From assembly GCA_031425695.1 (NCBI GenBank), contig JANPJV010000064.1:1-7949 (forward strand): 7,949 nt of DNA, read 5' to 3'. The stretch comes from JANPJV01 sp031425695 (lineage in GTDB: Bacteria > Pseudomonadota > Gammaproteobacteria > Xanthomonadales > SZUA-5). The translations under genes and the position numbers were made by a program. Under the pieces are notes generated by a model, which saw only the letters and a list, made by a program, of their open reading frames with translations, did no database searches and was not told where the DNA came from. The first letter of the stretch is position 1. Every line of letters begins with the position of its first letter. This document shows positions 1 to 6,002 of this stretch, in pieces.

Positions 1-72
1 GCTCTACGTGGGTGCGGACCTTGTCCGGACGCTTCTGCTCTACGTGGGTCCGGACCTTGTCCGGACGCATTT
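1..72. repeat. Two tandem 36-bp hairpin repeats
   Basis: Two copies of a 36-bp unit lie head to tail (1-36 and 37-72), each beginning GCTCTACGTGGGT. Each contains a short hairpin: 12-19/23-30 with one mismatch, and 48-55/59-66, where GTCCGGAC is separated from a second GTCCGGAC by the 3-base loop CTT. GTCCGGAC is itself palindromic. The copies differ only at base 14 versus 50 and in their last few bases. The array probably continues left of the window. No T-run follows, so these are not ordinary terminators. Function is unknown; an intergenic repeat family is the simplest reading. Confidence 0.8.
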
Positions 73-227
73 CGAACCCACACCGAGGTCAGAACCCACC
101 AAAGTCCGAACCAACACCCAAAGCCACCAGGATCAACCCACGGAATCACGCAATTTTGCACACCAGCACTTGATGCGCTTCGGTAGGCTCACCACCTTCT
201 TTAGCCGATGAACCCGAACTCGCTGCA
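73..227. other. Non-coding leader of uvrC with AACCCAC boxes
   Basis: I see no gene here. Bases 75-81, 93-99 and 135-141 are AACCCAC and 109-115 is the near match AACCAAC. These read as GTGGGTT on the minus strand, the same core as the GTGGGT at 8-13 and 44-49 inside the hairpin repeats, so the repeat family seems to continue here in decayed, inverted form. I could not find a convincing -35/-10 pair for uvrC. No Shine-Dalgarno sequence is visible in the last 20 bases before its ATG. Confidence 0.5.
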
Positions 228-2135
228 ATGCCCCGCAAGCTCCCGCCCTCGACAACCGCCGCCGACGCCTTTGATGCGCGTGGTTTCGCGCGCACGCTGA
301 GCGCCGAGCCCGGCGTCTATCGCATGCTCGGCGAGGAGGATGCGGTGCTCTACGTCGGCAAGGCGCGCAACTTGCGCAACCGGGTCGAGAGCTATTTCGC
401 GCGAGGCGCGGCGGATGCGCGGATCACCGCCATGGTCATGCAGGTGCGCCGCATCGAGGTCATCGTCACCCGCACCGAGGCCGAGGCGCTGCTGCTTGAA
501 GGCCAGCTGATCAAGGCGCTCAAGCCGCGCTACAACATCGAGCTTCGCGACGACAAAAGCTATCCCTGGATCAAGCTCAGTGCCGGAGACGGCTTTCCAC
601 GCGTGACCTTTCATCGCGGCGCGCGCAAGGCCCCCGATCGCTATTTCGGGCCGTTCCCGACCGCCTGGGCTGTCCGTGAAACCCTCGGCCTGGTGCACAA
701 GACCTTCCAGTTGCGCCAATGCGAGGACAGCGTCTTCAAGAACCGCTCGCGGCCATGCCTGCAGTTCCAGATCGGTCGCTGCAGTGCGCCTTGCGTGGGC
801 AAGATCGACGAGCACGATTACGCGGCGAGCGTGCGTCACGCCAGCCTGGTGCTCGAAGGGCGCTCCTCGGTGCTGATCGACGAGCTCAATTCCGACATGG
901 AAGCTGCCGCCGCGAACCTCGATTTCGAGCGCGCTGCCAGCCGGCGTGACCAGGTGAGCACCCTGCGCCGCATCCTCGCCGCGCAGTTCGTGCAGGGCGA
1001 GCGCGGCGATCTCGACGTCATCGTCTGCGTCAGCCGCAACGGCAAGACCTGCATCGAAGTGCTGTTCTTCCGCGGCGGCATGAGCCTCGGGAATCGCAGT
1101 TATTTCCCGCGCTACATCGGCGAGGCTGGCGATCCCGAGATCCTGCGCGCCTTCATCCTGCAGCATTACACCGACCAGACCGCTGCCCCCGCCGAGTTGC
1201 TGATCAGCCACGCGATCGAGGACCAGGAGCTTGTCGAAGAGCTACTGAGCGCCCAGTCGGGCAAGAAAGTGCGCCTGATCCACAATCCGCGCGGCGATCG
1301 CGCACGCTGGCTGGAAATGGCGACGCGGACGGCGCAGAGCGCGCTCGAGAGCGAGCTCGCCGCGAATTCGACGATGCGCGCGCGCTTCGAGGATCTGCGC
1401 CTGCTGCTCGGGTTCGAGGACGCGCCTGAACGCATCGAGTGTTTCGACATCAGCCATACGCAAGGCGAGGGCACCGTCGCGTCGTGCGTGGTCTTCGACG
1501 GCAACGGTCCGGTCAAGAGCGACTACCGCAAGTTCAACATCGAAGGCATCCAGCCGGGTGACGACTACGCAGCGATGCGACAGGCGCTCGAAAGGCGCTT
1601 TCGAAAGCTCTCCCCGCTGGCGATCGCGGAGGCGCAGGCGAAGGCTGCGGAGGCTGGCAAGGTCAGCCCCGCCAGCACCGGGATAGCGCCTGACCTGTTA
1701 TTGATCGACGGCGGCGAGGGCCAGCTCAAACAGGCCATCGAAGTGCTCGCTCAGTTGCAGATCGAGGGCGTGCTCGCGGTGGGCGTCGCCAAGGGCCCGG
1801 AACGCCGCGCTGGTCGCGAAACCCTGTTGGTGGGTCCGCAGATGTTCGAGCTGCAGCCCGGACCTGCATCCCCAGCGTTGCATTTGATCCAGCAAGTGCG
1901 CGACGAGGCGCATCGTTTCGCCATTACCGGGCACCGCGGGCGCCGCTCCAAGGCGCGCCAGCATTCGGTGCTGGAGGACATTCCCGGCATCGGCTCCAAG
2001 CGTAAGCGCGCGCTGCTGAAGGCTTTTGGTGGCCTGCGCGGAATCCAGCGTGCCGGCGCTGAAGACCTGGCCACGGTCGAGGGCATCGATCGGGGCCTGG
2101 CACAGCGTATCTTTGACCTGTTCCACGACCGCTGA
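228..2135 (+). CDS. uvrC: UvrABC excinuclease subunit C
   Basis: UvrC makes both incisions in nucleotide excision repair, 3' then 5' of the lesion, once UvrB has been loaded by UvrA. The 635-residue protein shows every expected part. An N-terminal GIY-YIG nuclease has GVY at 29-31, YVG at 42-44 and EALLLE near 86-91. Four cysteines (165, 177, 185, 189) have the 12-8-4 spacing of the iron-sulfur ligands reported for E. coli UvrC. A UVR (UvrB-binding) helix lies at about 217-249. The RNase H-like C-terminal nuclease has candidate catalytic D407 (FDISH), D446, D494 (LLIDGG) and H562, and a tandem helix-hairpin-helix DNA-binding region occupies about 582-632. An Ala/Glu-rich insert of about 20 residues lies between D446 and D494 compared with E. 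coli. The ATG is the only possible start after the in-frame stop at 171; it lacks a clear ribosome binding site. pgsA follows after 6 bases. Confidence 0.98.
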   Translation: MPRKLPPSTTAADAFDARGFARTLSAEPGVYRMLGEEDAVLYVGKARNLRNRVESYFARGAADARITAMVMQVRRIEVIVTRTEAEALLLEGQLIKALKPRYNIELRDDKSYPWIKLSAGDGFPRVTFHRGARKAPDRYFGPFPTAWAVRETLGLVHKTFQLRQCEDSVFKNRSRPCLQFQIGRCSAPCVGKIDEHDYAASVRHASLVLEGRSSVLIDELNSDMEAAAANLDFERAASRRDQVSTLRRILAAQFVQGERGDLDVIVCVSRNGKTCIEVLFFRGGMSLGNRSYFPRYIGEAGDPEILRAFILQHYTDQTAAPAELLISHAIEDQELVEELLSAQSGKKVRLIHNPRGDRARWLEMATRTAQSALESELAANSTMRARFEDLRLLLGFEDAPERIECFDISHTQGEGTVASCVVFDGNGPVKSDYRKFNIEGIQPGDDYAAMRQALERRFRKLSPLAIAEAQAKAAEAGKVSPASTGIAPDLLLIDGGEGQLKQAIEVLAQLQIEGVLAVGVAKGPERRAGRETLLVGPQMFELQPGPASPALHLIQQVRDEAHRFAITGHRGRRSKARQHSVLEDIPGIGSKRKRALLKAFGGLRGIQRAGAEDLATVEGIDRGLAQRIFDLFHDR

Positions 2136-2141
2136 GGGCAA

Positions 2142-2735
2142 ATGTCACGTATCGCCGCCATCATGCCGCTGAACCTCGCGACCATCCTGACGCTTGCGCG
2201 GATCGTCCTCATTCCCGTGCTGGTGGTGCTGTTCTACCTCCCCTGGAGCTGGGCCCATGAAGCCGCTGCCATGGTTTTCCTCGCGGCCGCGCTCACCGAC
2301 TGGCTCGATGGCTGGATCGCCCGCCGCTACAACCAGGAATCGAGCTTCGGCGCCTTCCTCGACCCGGTCGCCGACAAGCTCATGGTCGCCGTGACCCTGG
2401 TGCTGCTTGTTCAAGCCAACCCGAAGTGGTGGCTGGCCGTCGTCGCCGCCGTGATCATTGGCCGCGAGATCAGCATCTCCGCCTTGCGCGAATGGATGGC
2501 CGAGCTAGGCCAGCGCACCCGCATCCGCGTCGGCGGCCTCGGCAAGCTCAAGACCATCATGCAGATGACCGCCATGACCATGTTGCTCTGGCGCGACCCG
2601 CTGTTCACCATCCCGATCTACGAGCTCGGCCTGGTGCTGCTCGTCATCGCCGCCGTCCTCACCCTGTGGTCCATGGGCCAGTACCTGCGCGCCGCCGCGC
2701 AGACGATTGCCGAGAGCGCCGCGGACAAGGGGTAG
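2142..2735 (+). CDS. pgsA: CDP-diacylglycerol--glycerol-3-phosphate 3-phosphatidyltransferase
   Basis: PgsA is an inner-membrane enzyme that joins CDP-diacylglycerol to glycerol-3-phosphate, releasing CMP and forming phosphatidylglycerophosphate, the committed step to phosphatidylglycerol and cardiolipin. The complete CDP-alcohol phosphotransferase signature is visible: D53, D56-G57, A60-R61, then G70, D74 and D78 with exact DG-x2-AR-x8-G-x3-D-x3-D spacing. Hydrophobic segments lie near 18-34, 41-53, 78-91, 97-107, 140-150 and 160-176. SALREWMAELG (112-122) and AAVLTLWSM (170-178) closely match E. coli PgsA. The first ATG (2142) has GAGGG at 2134-2138, overlapping the uvrC stop. A second ATG at 2163 (MPLNL) aligns better with the E. 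coli N terminus but has no Shine-Dalgarno, so the true start is one of these two. The gene is probably co-transcribed with uvrC. Confidence 0.97.
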   Translation: MSRIAAIMPLNLATILTLARIVLIPVLVVLFYLPWSWAHEAAAMVFLAAALTDWLDGWIARRYNQESSFGAFLDPVADKLMVAVTLVLLVQANPKWWLAVVAAVIIGREISISALREWMAELGQRTRIRVGGLGKLKTIMQMTAMTMLLWRDPLFTIPIYELGLVLLVIAAVLTLWSMGQYLRAAAQTIAESAADKG

Positions 2736-2787
2736 GGTGATGCTGGGTTGCTGTCGTGGGAGCGCCCATGGCCGCGATCCTTTGAAC

Positions 2788-2858
2788 GTAGCCCGGGTAA
2801 GCGCAGCGCACCCGGGGAACCAGATCGCGACCATGTCCGCGTGCGCTGCGCATACCCG
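2788..2858. repeat. Diverged REP-like palindrome (GTAGCCCGGGTAAG family)
   Basis: The left arm begins GTAGCCCGGGTAAGCGC at 2788. An 18-base stretch at 2794-2811 pairs with 2841-2858 at 17 of 18 positions. The left arm is the same family as the three units at 5738-5995, but the loop (about 29 bases) and the outer end of the right arm differ. It lies downstream of pgsA and 46 bases before the -35 box of the tRNA promoter. No T-run follows, so it is not a classical terminator, although such hairpins can stabilise upstream mRNA ends. Confidence 0.75.
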
Positions 2859-2903
2859 ATCCACAAATTTTCCCGCACCGCACATAAAACTTCGCCCAAA
2901 GGG

Positions 2904-2931
2904 TTGACACGATCGCATCTTCCGCTATGCT
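2904..2931 (+). promoter_or_regulatory. Sigma-70-type promoter of the tRNA cluster
   Basis: A consensus -35 box TTGACA (2904-2909) is separated by 16 bases from a -10 box TATGCT (2926-2931). Transcription should start near 2938, just ahead of tRNA-Gly at 2944. GC-rich GGGCAG follows the -10 box, which may act as a discriminator of the kind seen at stringently controlled stable-RNA promoters; that point is inference. Confidence 0.85.
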
Positions 2932-2943
2932 GGGCAGTCTCTT

Positions 2944-3019
<76 letters not shown>

Positions 3020-3030
3020 GATTCAAATCG

Positions 3031-3052
3031 AAGCCTCGGGTCACCGGGGTTT
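3031..3052 (+). other. Hairpin in the Gly-Cys tRNA spacer
   Basis: AAGCCTCGG (3031-3039) can pair with CCGGGGTTT (3044-3052) as nine pairs including two G-U wobbles, closed by the loop GTCA. It is followed by CGGCGTTTTA, a T-run too weak and distant for a convincing terminator. In a co-transcribed tRNA precursor such a hairpin could be a processing site or a partial attenuator; both are inference. No other signal is seen in this 73-base spacer. Confidence 0.35.
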
Positions 3053-3092
3053 CGGCGTTTTAGGGGGAAGCCAAGAGCCCCCGCAGCAGTCT

Positions 3093-3166
3093 GGCCAGGT
3101 GGCAGAGTGGTCATGCAGCGGCCTGCAAAGCCGCGTACGCCGGTTCGATCCCGACCCTGGCCTCCA
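3093..3166 (+). tRNA. cysT: tRNA-Cys (anticodon GCA)
   Basis: The gene is 74 bases, the length of E. coli tRNA-Cys, with CCA encoded. Acceptor arms GGCCAGG and CCTGGCC pair perfectly. The anticodon stem GCGGC/GCCGC carries loop CTGCAAA with anticodon GCA, and the T loop is TTCGATC. It is the middle gene of the cluster and has no promoter of its own that I can see, so it is probably read from the promoter before tRNA-Gly. Confidence 0.97.
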
Positions 3167-3272
3167 GACTTCTCTCCGAGTATCCCACACGTCGCGATTC
3201 TCCCATCCCGGGACCGCCTCGCCGTGGCTGGCTCATGTAGCCTTCGCCAGTCGCTCGTCGAGCGCACCATCT

Positions 3273-3359
3273 GCCCGGATGGCGAAACCGGTAGACGCAA
3301 GAGACTTAAAATCTCTCATCCGAAAGGGTATGCGGGTTCGAGTCCCGCTCCGGGCACCA
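3273..3359 (+). tRNA. leuZ: tRNA-Leu (anticodon UAA)
   Basis: This 87-base class II tRNA has CCA encoded. Acceptor arms GCCCGGA and TCCGGGC pair perfectly. The anticodon stem AGAGA/TCTCT carries a loop with anticodon UAA. A long variable arm (CATCCGAAAGGGTATG) and a GGTTCGAGTCC T arm complete it. A 106-base spacer without a clear signal separates it from tRNA-Cys. No T-run terminator follows before the convergent toxin gene ending at 3404. Confidence 0.97.
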
Positions 3360-3403
3360 GTGACCTAGTCGCACCTAGAAACGACCCTCACGGACACAGG
3401 CAC

Positions 3404-3820
3404 TCACGATTGCCACGGGTTGAGAACCTGCAAGCCTGCAGCCTCGAACGGCGCGGAATCGCGTGATGCGATCGCGTAGCCGCGTGACGCTGCGATAGCG
3501 GCGATGTAACCGTCCGGCAGCGGGAATCCACGGCCACGCTTCTTTGCCGCCACAGCCAGCTCCGCGTGATGCCGAGCGGCCGCCAGATCGAACGGCAGTA
3601 CGCGGTCCTTGTACAGGCGCGTCAATTCTTCGAGGAAAGCGCTCAGGCGATCCTTGCGCTTGCCCGCAGGTATTGCGCTGACGCCGAACAGCAGTTCCGC
3701 CAACGTGATGCTGGTCAGGTAGAGGGTCTCGACCGCCTGTGCATCAAACCAGGCCAGCACCCTTGCATCCGGCTCCGGCTTCATCGCTTCGGAAACGATG
3801 TTGGTATCGAGGACGATCAT
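3404..3820 (-). CDS. vapC: VapC/FitB-type PIN-domain toxin ribonuclease
   Basis: The 138-residue product is a single PIN domain and starts with the classic VapC opening (MIVLDTNIVSE). The four acidic active-site positions are in place: D5, E42 (in ITLAELLFG), D103 (LPDGYIAAIA) and D121 (ASRD). These would hold the divalent metal used for RNA cleavage. The C-terminal NPW (residues 134-136) and the overall sequence resemble Neisseria FitB rather than mycobacterial VapCs. Family members are toxins that cut RNA, often tRNA, until sequestered by the partner antitoxin; the target here cannot be read from sequence. Its ATG overlaps the antitoxin TGA (ATGA at 3817-3820) and has no independent ribosome binding site, so translation is probably coupled. 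No catalytic residue is missing, so the toxin looks intact. It is convergent with the tRNA cluster. Confidence 0.93.
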   Translation of the reverse strand: MIVLDTNIVSEAMKPEPDARVLAWFDAQAVETLYLTSITLAELLFGVSAIPAGKRKDRLSAFLEELTRLYKDRVLPFDLAAARHHAELAVAAKKRGRGFPLPDGYIAAIAASRGYAIASRDSAPFEAAGLQVLNPWQS

Positions 3821-4077
3821 TCGAAGCTGATCGGTTCGTGCGGCAGACGGTCCCTGGCCATGTTGCGTTCGAGCGCGTCCACGTCTTCACTGGTGAGGCC
3901 CGCTCTGCGGCTCATCTCCTGAAGCAACGTGCCCAACTTCACGCGATCCGGCGGCTTGACCACGCTTTCCAGGATCGCCCGCACTTCGGCTTCGGTACTG
4001 CGTCCGTGTTGAGATGCCCGCAACCGGAGAGCCCGATGCACCTCGTCTGGAAGGTTTCGTACTGTCAGAACAGCCAT
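3817..4077 (-). CDS. vapB: VapB/FitA-type ribbon-helix-helix antitoxin
   Basis: The 86-residue protein opens with a ribbon-helix-helix DNA-binding segment (beta strand AVLTVRNLP at 2-10, then helices through about residue 40), including the FitA-like pattern RNLPDEVHRALRLRA and the helix around HGRSTEAEVRAIL. The C-terminal half is charged, as expected for the tail that wraps round and blocks the PIN toxin. I chose the start at 4077 because GAGGTGA (4082-4088, minus strand) sits four bases upstream and the RHH strand begins at once; an in-frame ATG at 4101 would add eight residues but lacks this support. It overlaps the toxin gene by 4 bases. The protein should neutralise the toxin and, with it, repress the promoter upstream. 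Confidence 0.92.
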   Translation of the reverse strand: MAVLTVRNLPDEVHRALRLRASQHGRSTEAEVRAILESVVKPPDRVKLGTLLQEMSRRAGLTSEDVDALERNMARDRLPHEPISFE

Positions 4078-4105
4078 GCTGTCACCTCGATGAAACTGCA
4101 TACAA

Positions 4106-4142
4106 CGACAGCAAATGTAGGCTCATGCTGTCGGCTCCGCAA
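4106..4142 (-). promoter_or_regulatory. Promoter and candidate autoregulatory operator of the toxin-antitoxin pair
   Basis: On the minus strand, TTGCGG (4137-4142) and TACATT (4114-4119) form a -35/-10 pair with exactly 17 bases between. A perfect 8-bp inverted repeat, CGACAGCA (4106-4113) and TGCTGTCG (4126-4133) with a 12-base gap, brackets the -10 box. A third half-site, TGCTGTCA (4077-4084), overlaps the ribosome binding site. Paired half-sites over a promoter are what an RHH antitoxin-toxin complex needs to shut off its own operon. The boxes are only 3/6 and 4/6 matches to consensus, so the promoter call rests partly on position. Confidence 0.6.
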
Positions 4143-4406
4143 GCTCCTGGCTCGGCGCTTCTATCCGTGTATTCGGTGTTTCGGCAGTGGGCTAAGCATC
4201 CTCTGTCGGTCGCTGATCCGAGCGAATTGGTGAATCTATCCGAGCGCCCTAGAGTCACGCACTGACGAAAGGTAGCCTTCCCCTGGCCGGGAATGGCGGC
4301 AACGACGCAAGTCAGTGGTCGCGGACGGAGTTCCGCGAAGCGCTTCGCGCAGTGCGGGAGGCGTGTATGTTTCGGCCCTGAGTGGAATTGATCGAGCAGG
4401 GTAGGC
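4143..4406. other. Intergenic region before the antiporter, with a 16-bp palindrome
   Basis: No convincing gene is present. A perfect palindrome, CGCGAAGCGCTTCGCG, lies at 4334-4349, about 60 bases before the antiporter ATG, and overlaps an imperfect hairpin formed by GCGGA (4321-4325) with TCCGC. A weak plus-strand promoter candidate is TTGGTG (4227-4232), 17 bases, TAGAGT (4250-4255). Both signals are tentative. Open frames here on either strand read as arginine- and serine-rich translations without recognisable motifs. Confidence 0.4.
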
Positions 4407-5669
4407 ATGTTGAATCCGACCACGATCCAGTGGGTCGCGGCGCTCCTCTTCGGGCTCGCGCTCATCCATACCTTCAGCACGAAGTATTTCGAGCGCCTGG
4501 CCGACGCGCGACCTGTGCACGCCGGACTCTTTCATCTGCTGGGCGAGATCGAGGTGGTTTTCGGTTTCTGGGCACTGGTGCTGATCCTGGCGATCGCCGG
4601 GATCGAGGGCACCGGGACCGCGACCGAATACGTCGATACACGCAACTTTACGGAGCCCCTGTTCGTCTTCGCCATCATGGTCATCGCCGGTACGCGACCG
4701 GTGCTGGAGTTCGCGCAGTGGCTGGTCGCTTTGCTTGCGCGGCTCATGCCCCTGCGCGAGAACATCGCCTTCTTCTTCGTTTCCCTCTCATTTGTGCCAG
4801 TCCTCGGTTCCTTCATCACCGAGCCCGCTGCGATGACGCTGGCAGCGCTCATCCTGCGCGACCGGTATTTCGCCGCTGGCATCTCCAAGCGGTTGATGTA
4901 TGCGACGTTGGGCGTCCTGTTCGTCAATGTCTCGATCGGTGGAACCCTCACGCCGTTTGCGGCACCGCCGGTCCTGATGGTTGCCGCGAAATGGAACTGG
5001 GACCTGGCCTTCATGGCGTCGACCTTTGGCTGGAAGGCGGCCATTGCGGTCGTCGTCAATGCGCTGGCCCTGACCTGGATCTTCCGCAGCCAGCTCAAGG
5101 CACTCAACCCACCGCCCGTTACGGTGCCACTCAACCGTGTTCCCGGGATGTTGACGGCTGTGCATTTGTTGTTCCTGCTGGGAGTGGTGGTATTCGCTCA
5201 CCATCCGGCAATTTTCATGGGCCTGTTCCTGTTTTTCCTTGGTGTTGCCCAGGCGTACGAGCATTACCAGGACCGCCTGATCCTGCGCGAGGGATTGCTG
5301 GTCGCTTTCTTCCTCGCCGGCCTGGTCGTGTTGGGCGGGATGCAACAATGGTGGCTGGAACCGCTGCTGCTCGGCATGAGCAGCGACGCCGTGTTCTATG
5401 GCGCGACGGCCCTGACCGCGATCACGGACAACGCAGCGCTGACCTACCTCGGCTCGCTGGTCGAAGGGCTCACGCCCGAGTTCAAGGTCGCGCTGGTCGC
5501 GGGCGCCGTCACCGGCGGCGGCCTGACGATCATCGCCAACGCGCCCAACCCGGCCGGTGCCACCATCCTGAAAGGGCACTTCGAGGACGAGACGATCAGC
5601 CCGCTGGGCTTGCTCCTGGCCGCACTGCCGCCCACGTTTGTGGCGATCCTCGCGTTTCGGTTGCTTTAG
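4407..5669 (+). CDS. Putative Na+/H+ antiporter family membrane protein
   Basis: The 420-residue protein is almost entirely hydrophobic segments, about ten to twelve, with short charged loops. It matches what I know of the 'putative Na+/H+ antiporter' family (related to NhaD and the ion transporter superfamily). Two GG-rich motifs, SIGGTLTPFAAPP (176-188) and GGGLTIIANAPNPAG (370-384), occupy comparable places in the two halves, as expected for paired re-entrant hairpins of an inverted-repeat transporter. SFITEPAAM (135-143) and ITDNAALTYL (339-348) form a second pair, whose E139 and D341 are candidate ion ligands. The ion has not been proven for this family, so sodium/proton exchange is inferred. 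AGGG at 4398-4401 precedes the ATG. It stands alone as a transcription unit; downstream lies the palindromic array that separates it from a convergent gene. Confidence 0.82.
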   Translation: MLNPTTIQWVAALLFGLALIHTFSTKYFERLADARPVHAGLFHLLGEIEVVFGFWALVLILAIAGIEGTGTATEYVDTRNFTEPLFVFAIMVIAGTRPVLEFAQWLVALLARLMPLRENIAFFFVSLSFVPVLGSFITEPAAMTLAALILRDRYFAAGISKRLMYATLGVLFVNVSIGGTLTPFAAPPVLMVAAKWNWDLAFMASTFGWKAAIAVVVNALALTWIFRSQLKALNPPPVTVPLNRVPGMLTAVHLLFLLGVVVFAHHPAIFMGLFLFFLGVAQAYEHYQDRLILREGLLVAFFLAGLVVLGGMQQWWLEPLLLGMSSDAVFYGATALTAITDNAALTYLGSLVEGLTPEFKVALVAGAVTGGGLTIIANAPNPAGATILKGHFEDETISPLGLLLAALPPTFVAILAFRLL

Positions 5670-5737
5670 ACGGGACGGTGGGCTGTGGAATCAGCTCCTC
5701 GACGCTGGCGAACTCCCGGCCCACGCTGCCATTGGAC

Positions 5738-5995
5738 GTAGCCCGGGTAAGCGCCAAGCGCACCCGGGGGAAGGCTGGCGTCGAATTTTCCCGGGTGCGC
5801 CTTTGGCTTACCCGGGCTACAAAAGCTTAGCCCGGTTAGGCGCGAAGCGCCCGGGGGAAGGCTGGCGTCGGACGTTCCCGGGTGCGCCTTTGGCTTACCC
5901 GGGCTACAAAGCGTAGCCCGGTTAGGCGCGAAGCGCACCCGGGAGAAGGCTGGCGTTGAATTTTCCCGGGTGCGCCTTTGGCTTACCCGGGCTAC
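5738..5995. repeat. Array of three REP-like long palindromes
   Basis: Three units lie at 5738-5820, 5827-5907 and 5913-5995, joined by AAAAGC and AAAGC. Each is a 29-31-base left arm, a 21-base loop and a 31-base right arm. The right arm (starting CCCGGGTGCGCC, ending CCCGGGCTAC) is identical in all three. The left arms vary: unit 1 pairs at 27 of 31 positions, unit 3 at 25 of 31, and unit 2 has lost two bases. The loops are near-identical (core AAGGCTGGCGT). The array occupies most of the 333-base gap between convergent genes, where it could end or stabilise both mRNAs. Bases 5670-5737 before it show nothing further. Confidence 0.92.
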
Positions 5996-6002
5996 GAGAG
6001 CC

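Noticed and set aside
8..211. A 67-codon plus-strand open frame at the left edge
   Set aside because: It is a translation of the 36-bp repeats and AACCCAC boxes, with no ribosome binding site and no protein-like composition.
201..1211. A 336-codon minus-strand open frame
   Set aside because: It is the antisense of uvrC, open because of high GC; the plus-strand UvrC motifs are unambiguous.
3273..3359. tRNA-Leu as an attachment site for an integrated element
   Set aside because: No integrase and no second copy of the tRNA 3' end appear anywhere in the window.
4082..4535. Minus-strand open frames upstream of the antitoxin (132 and 99 codons)
   Set aside because: They overlap the antitoxin promoter and the antiporter start, are Arg/Ser-rich and show no motif or ribosome binding site.
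4382..5830. A 482-codon plus-strand frame overlapping the antiporter
   Set aside because: It is out of frame with the clear membrane protein, Arg/Pro-rich, and runs on into the palindromic repeats.
5638..5938. Short open frames on both strands rich in PGAPLAYPGYK-like repeats
   Set aside because: These are translations of the palindromic repeat units and not real genes.
5738..5995. CRISPR array
   Set aside because: The repeats are long palindromes with conserved loops and 5-6-base linkers; there are no unique spacers of uniform length.
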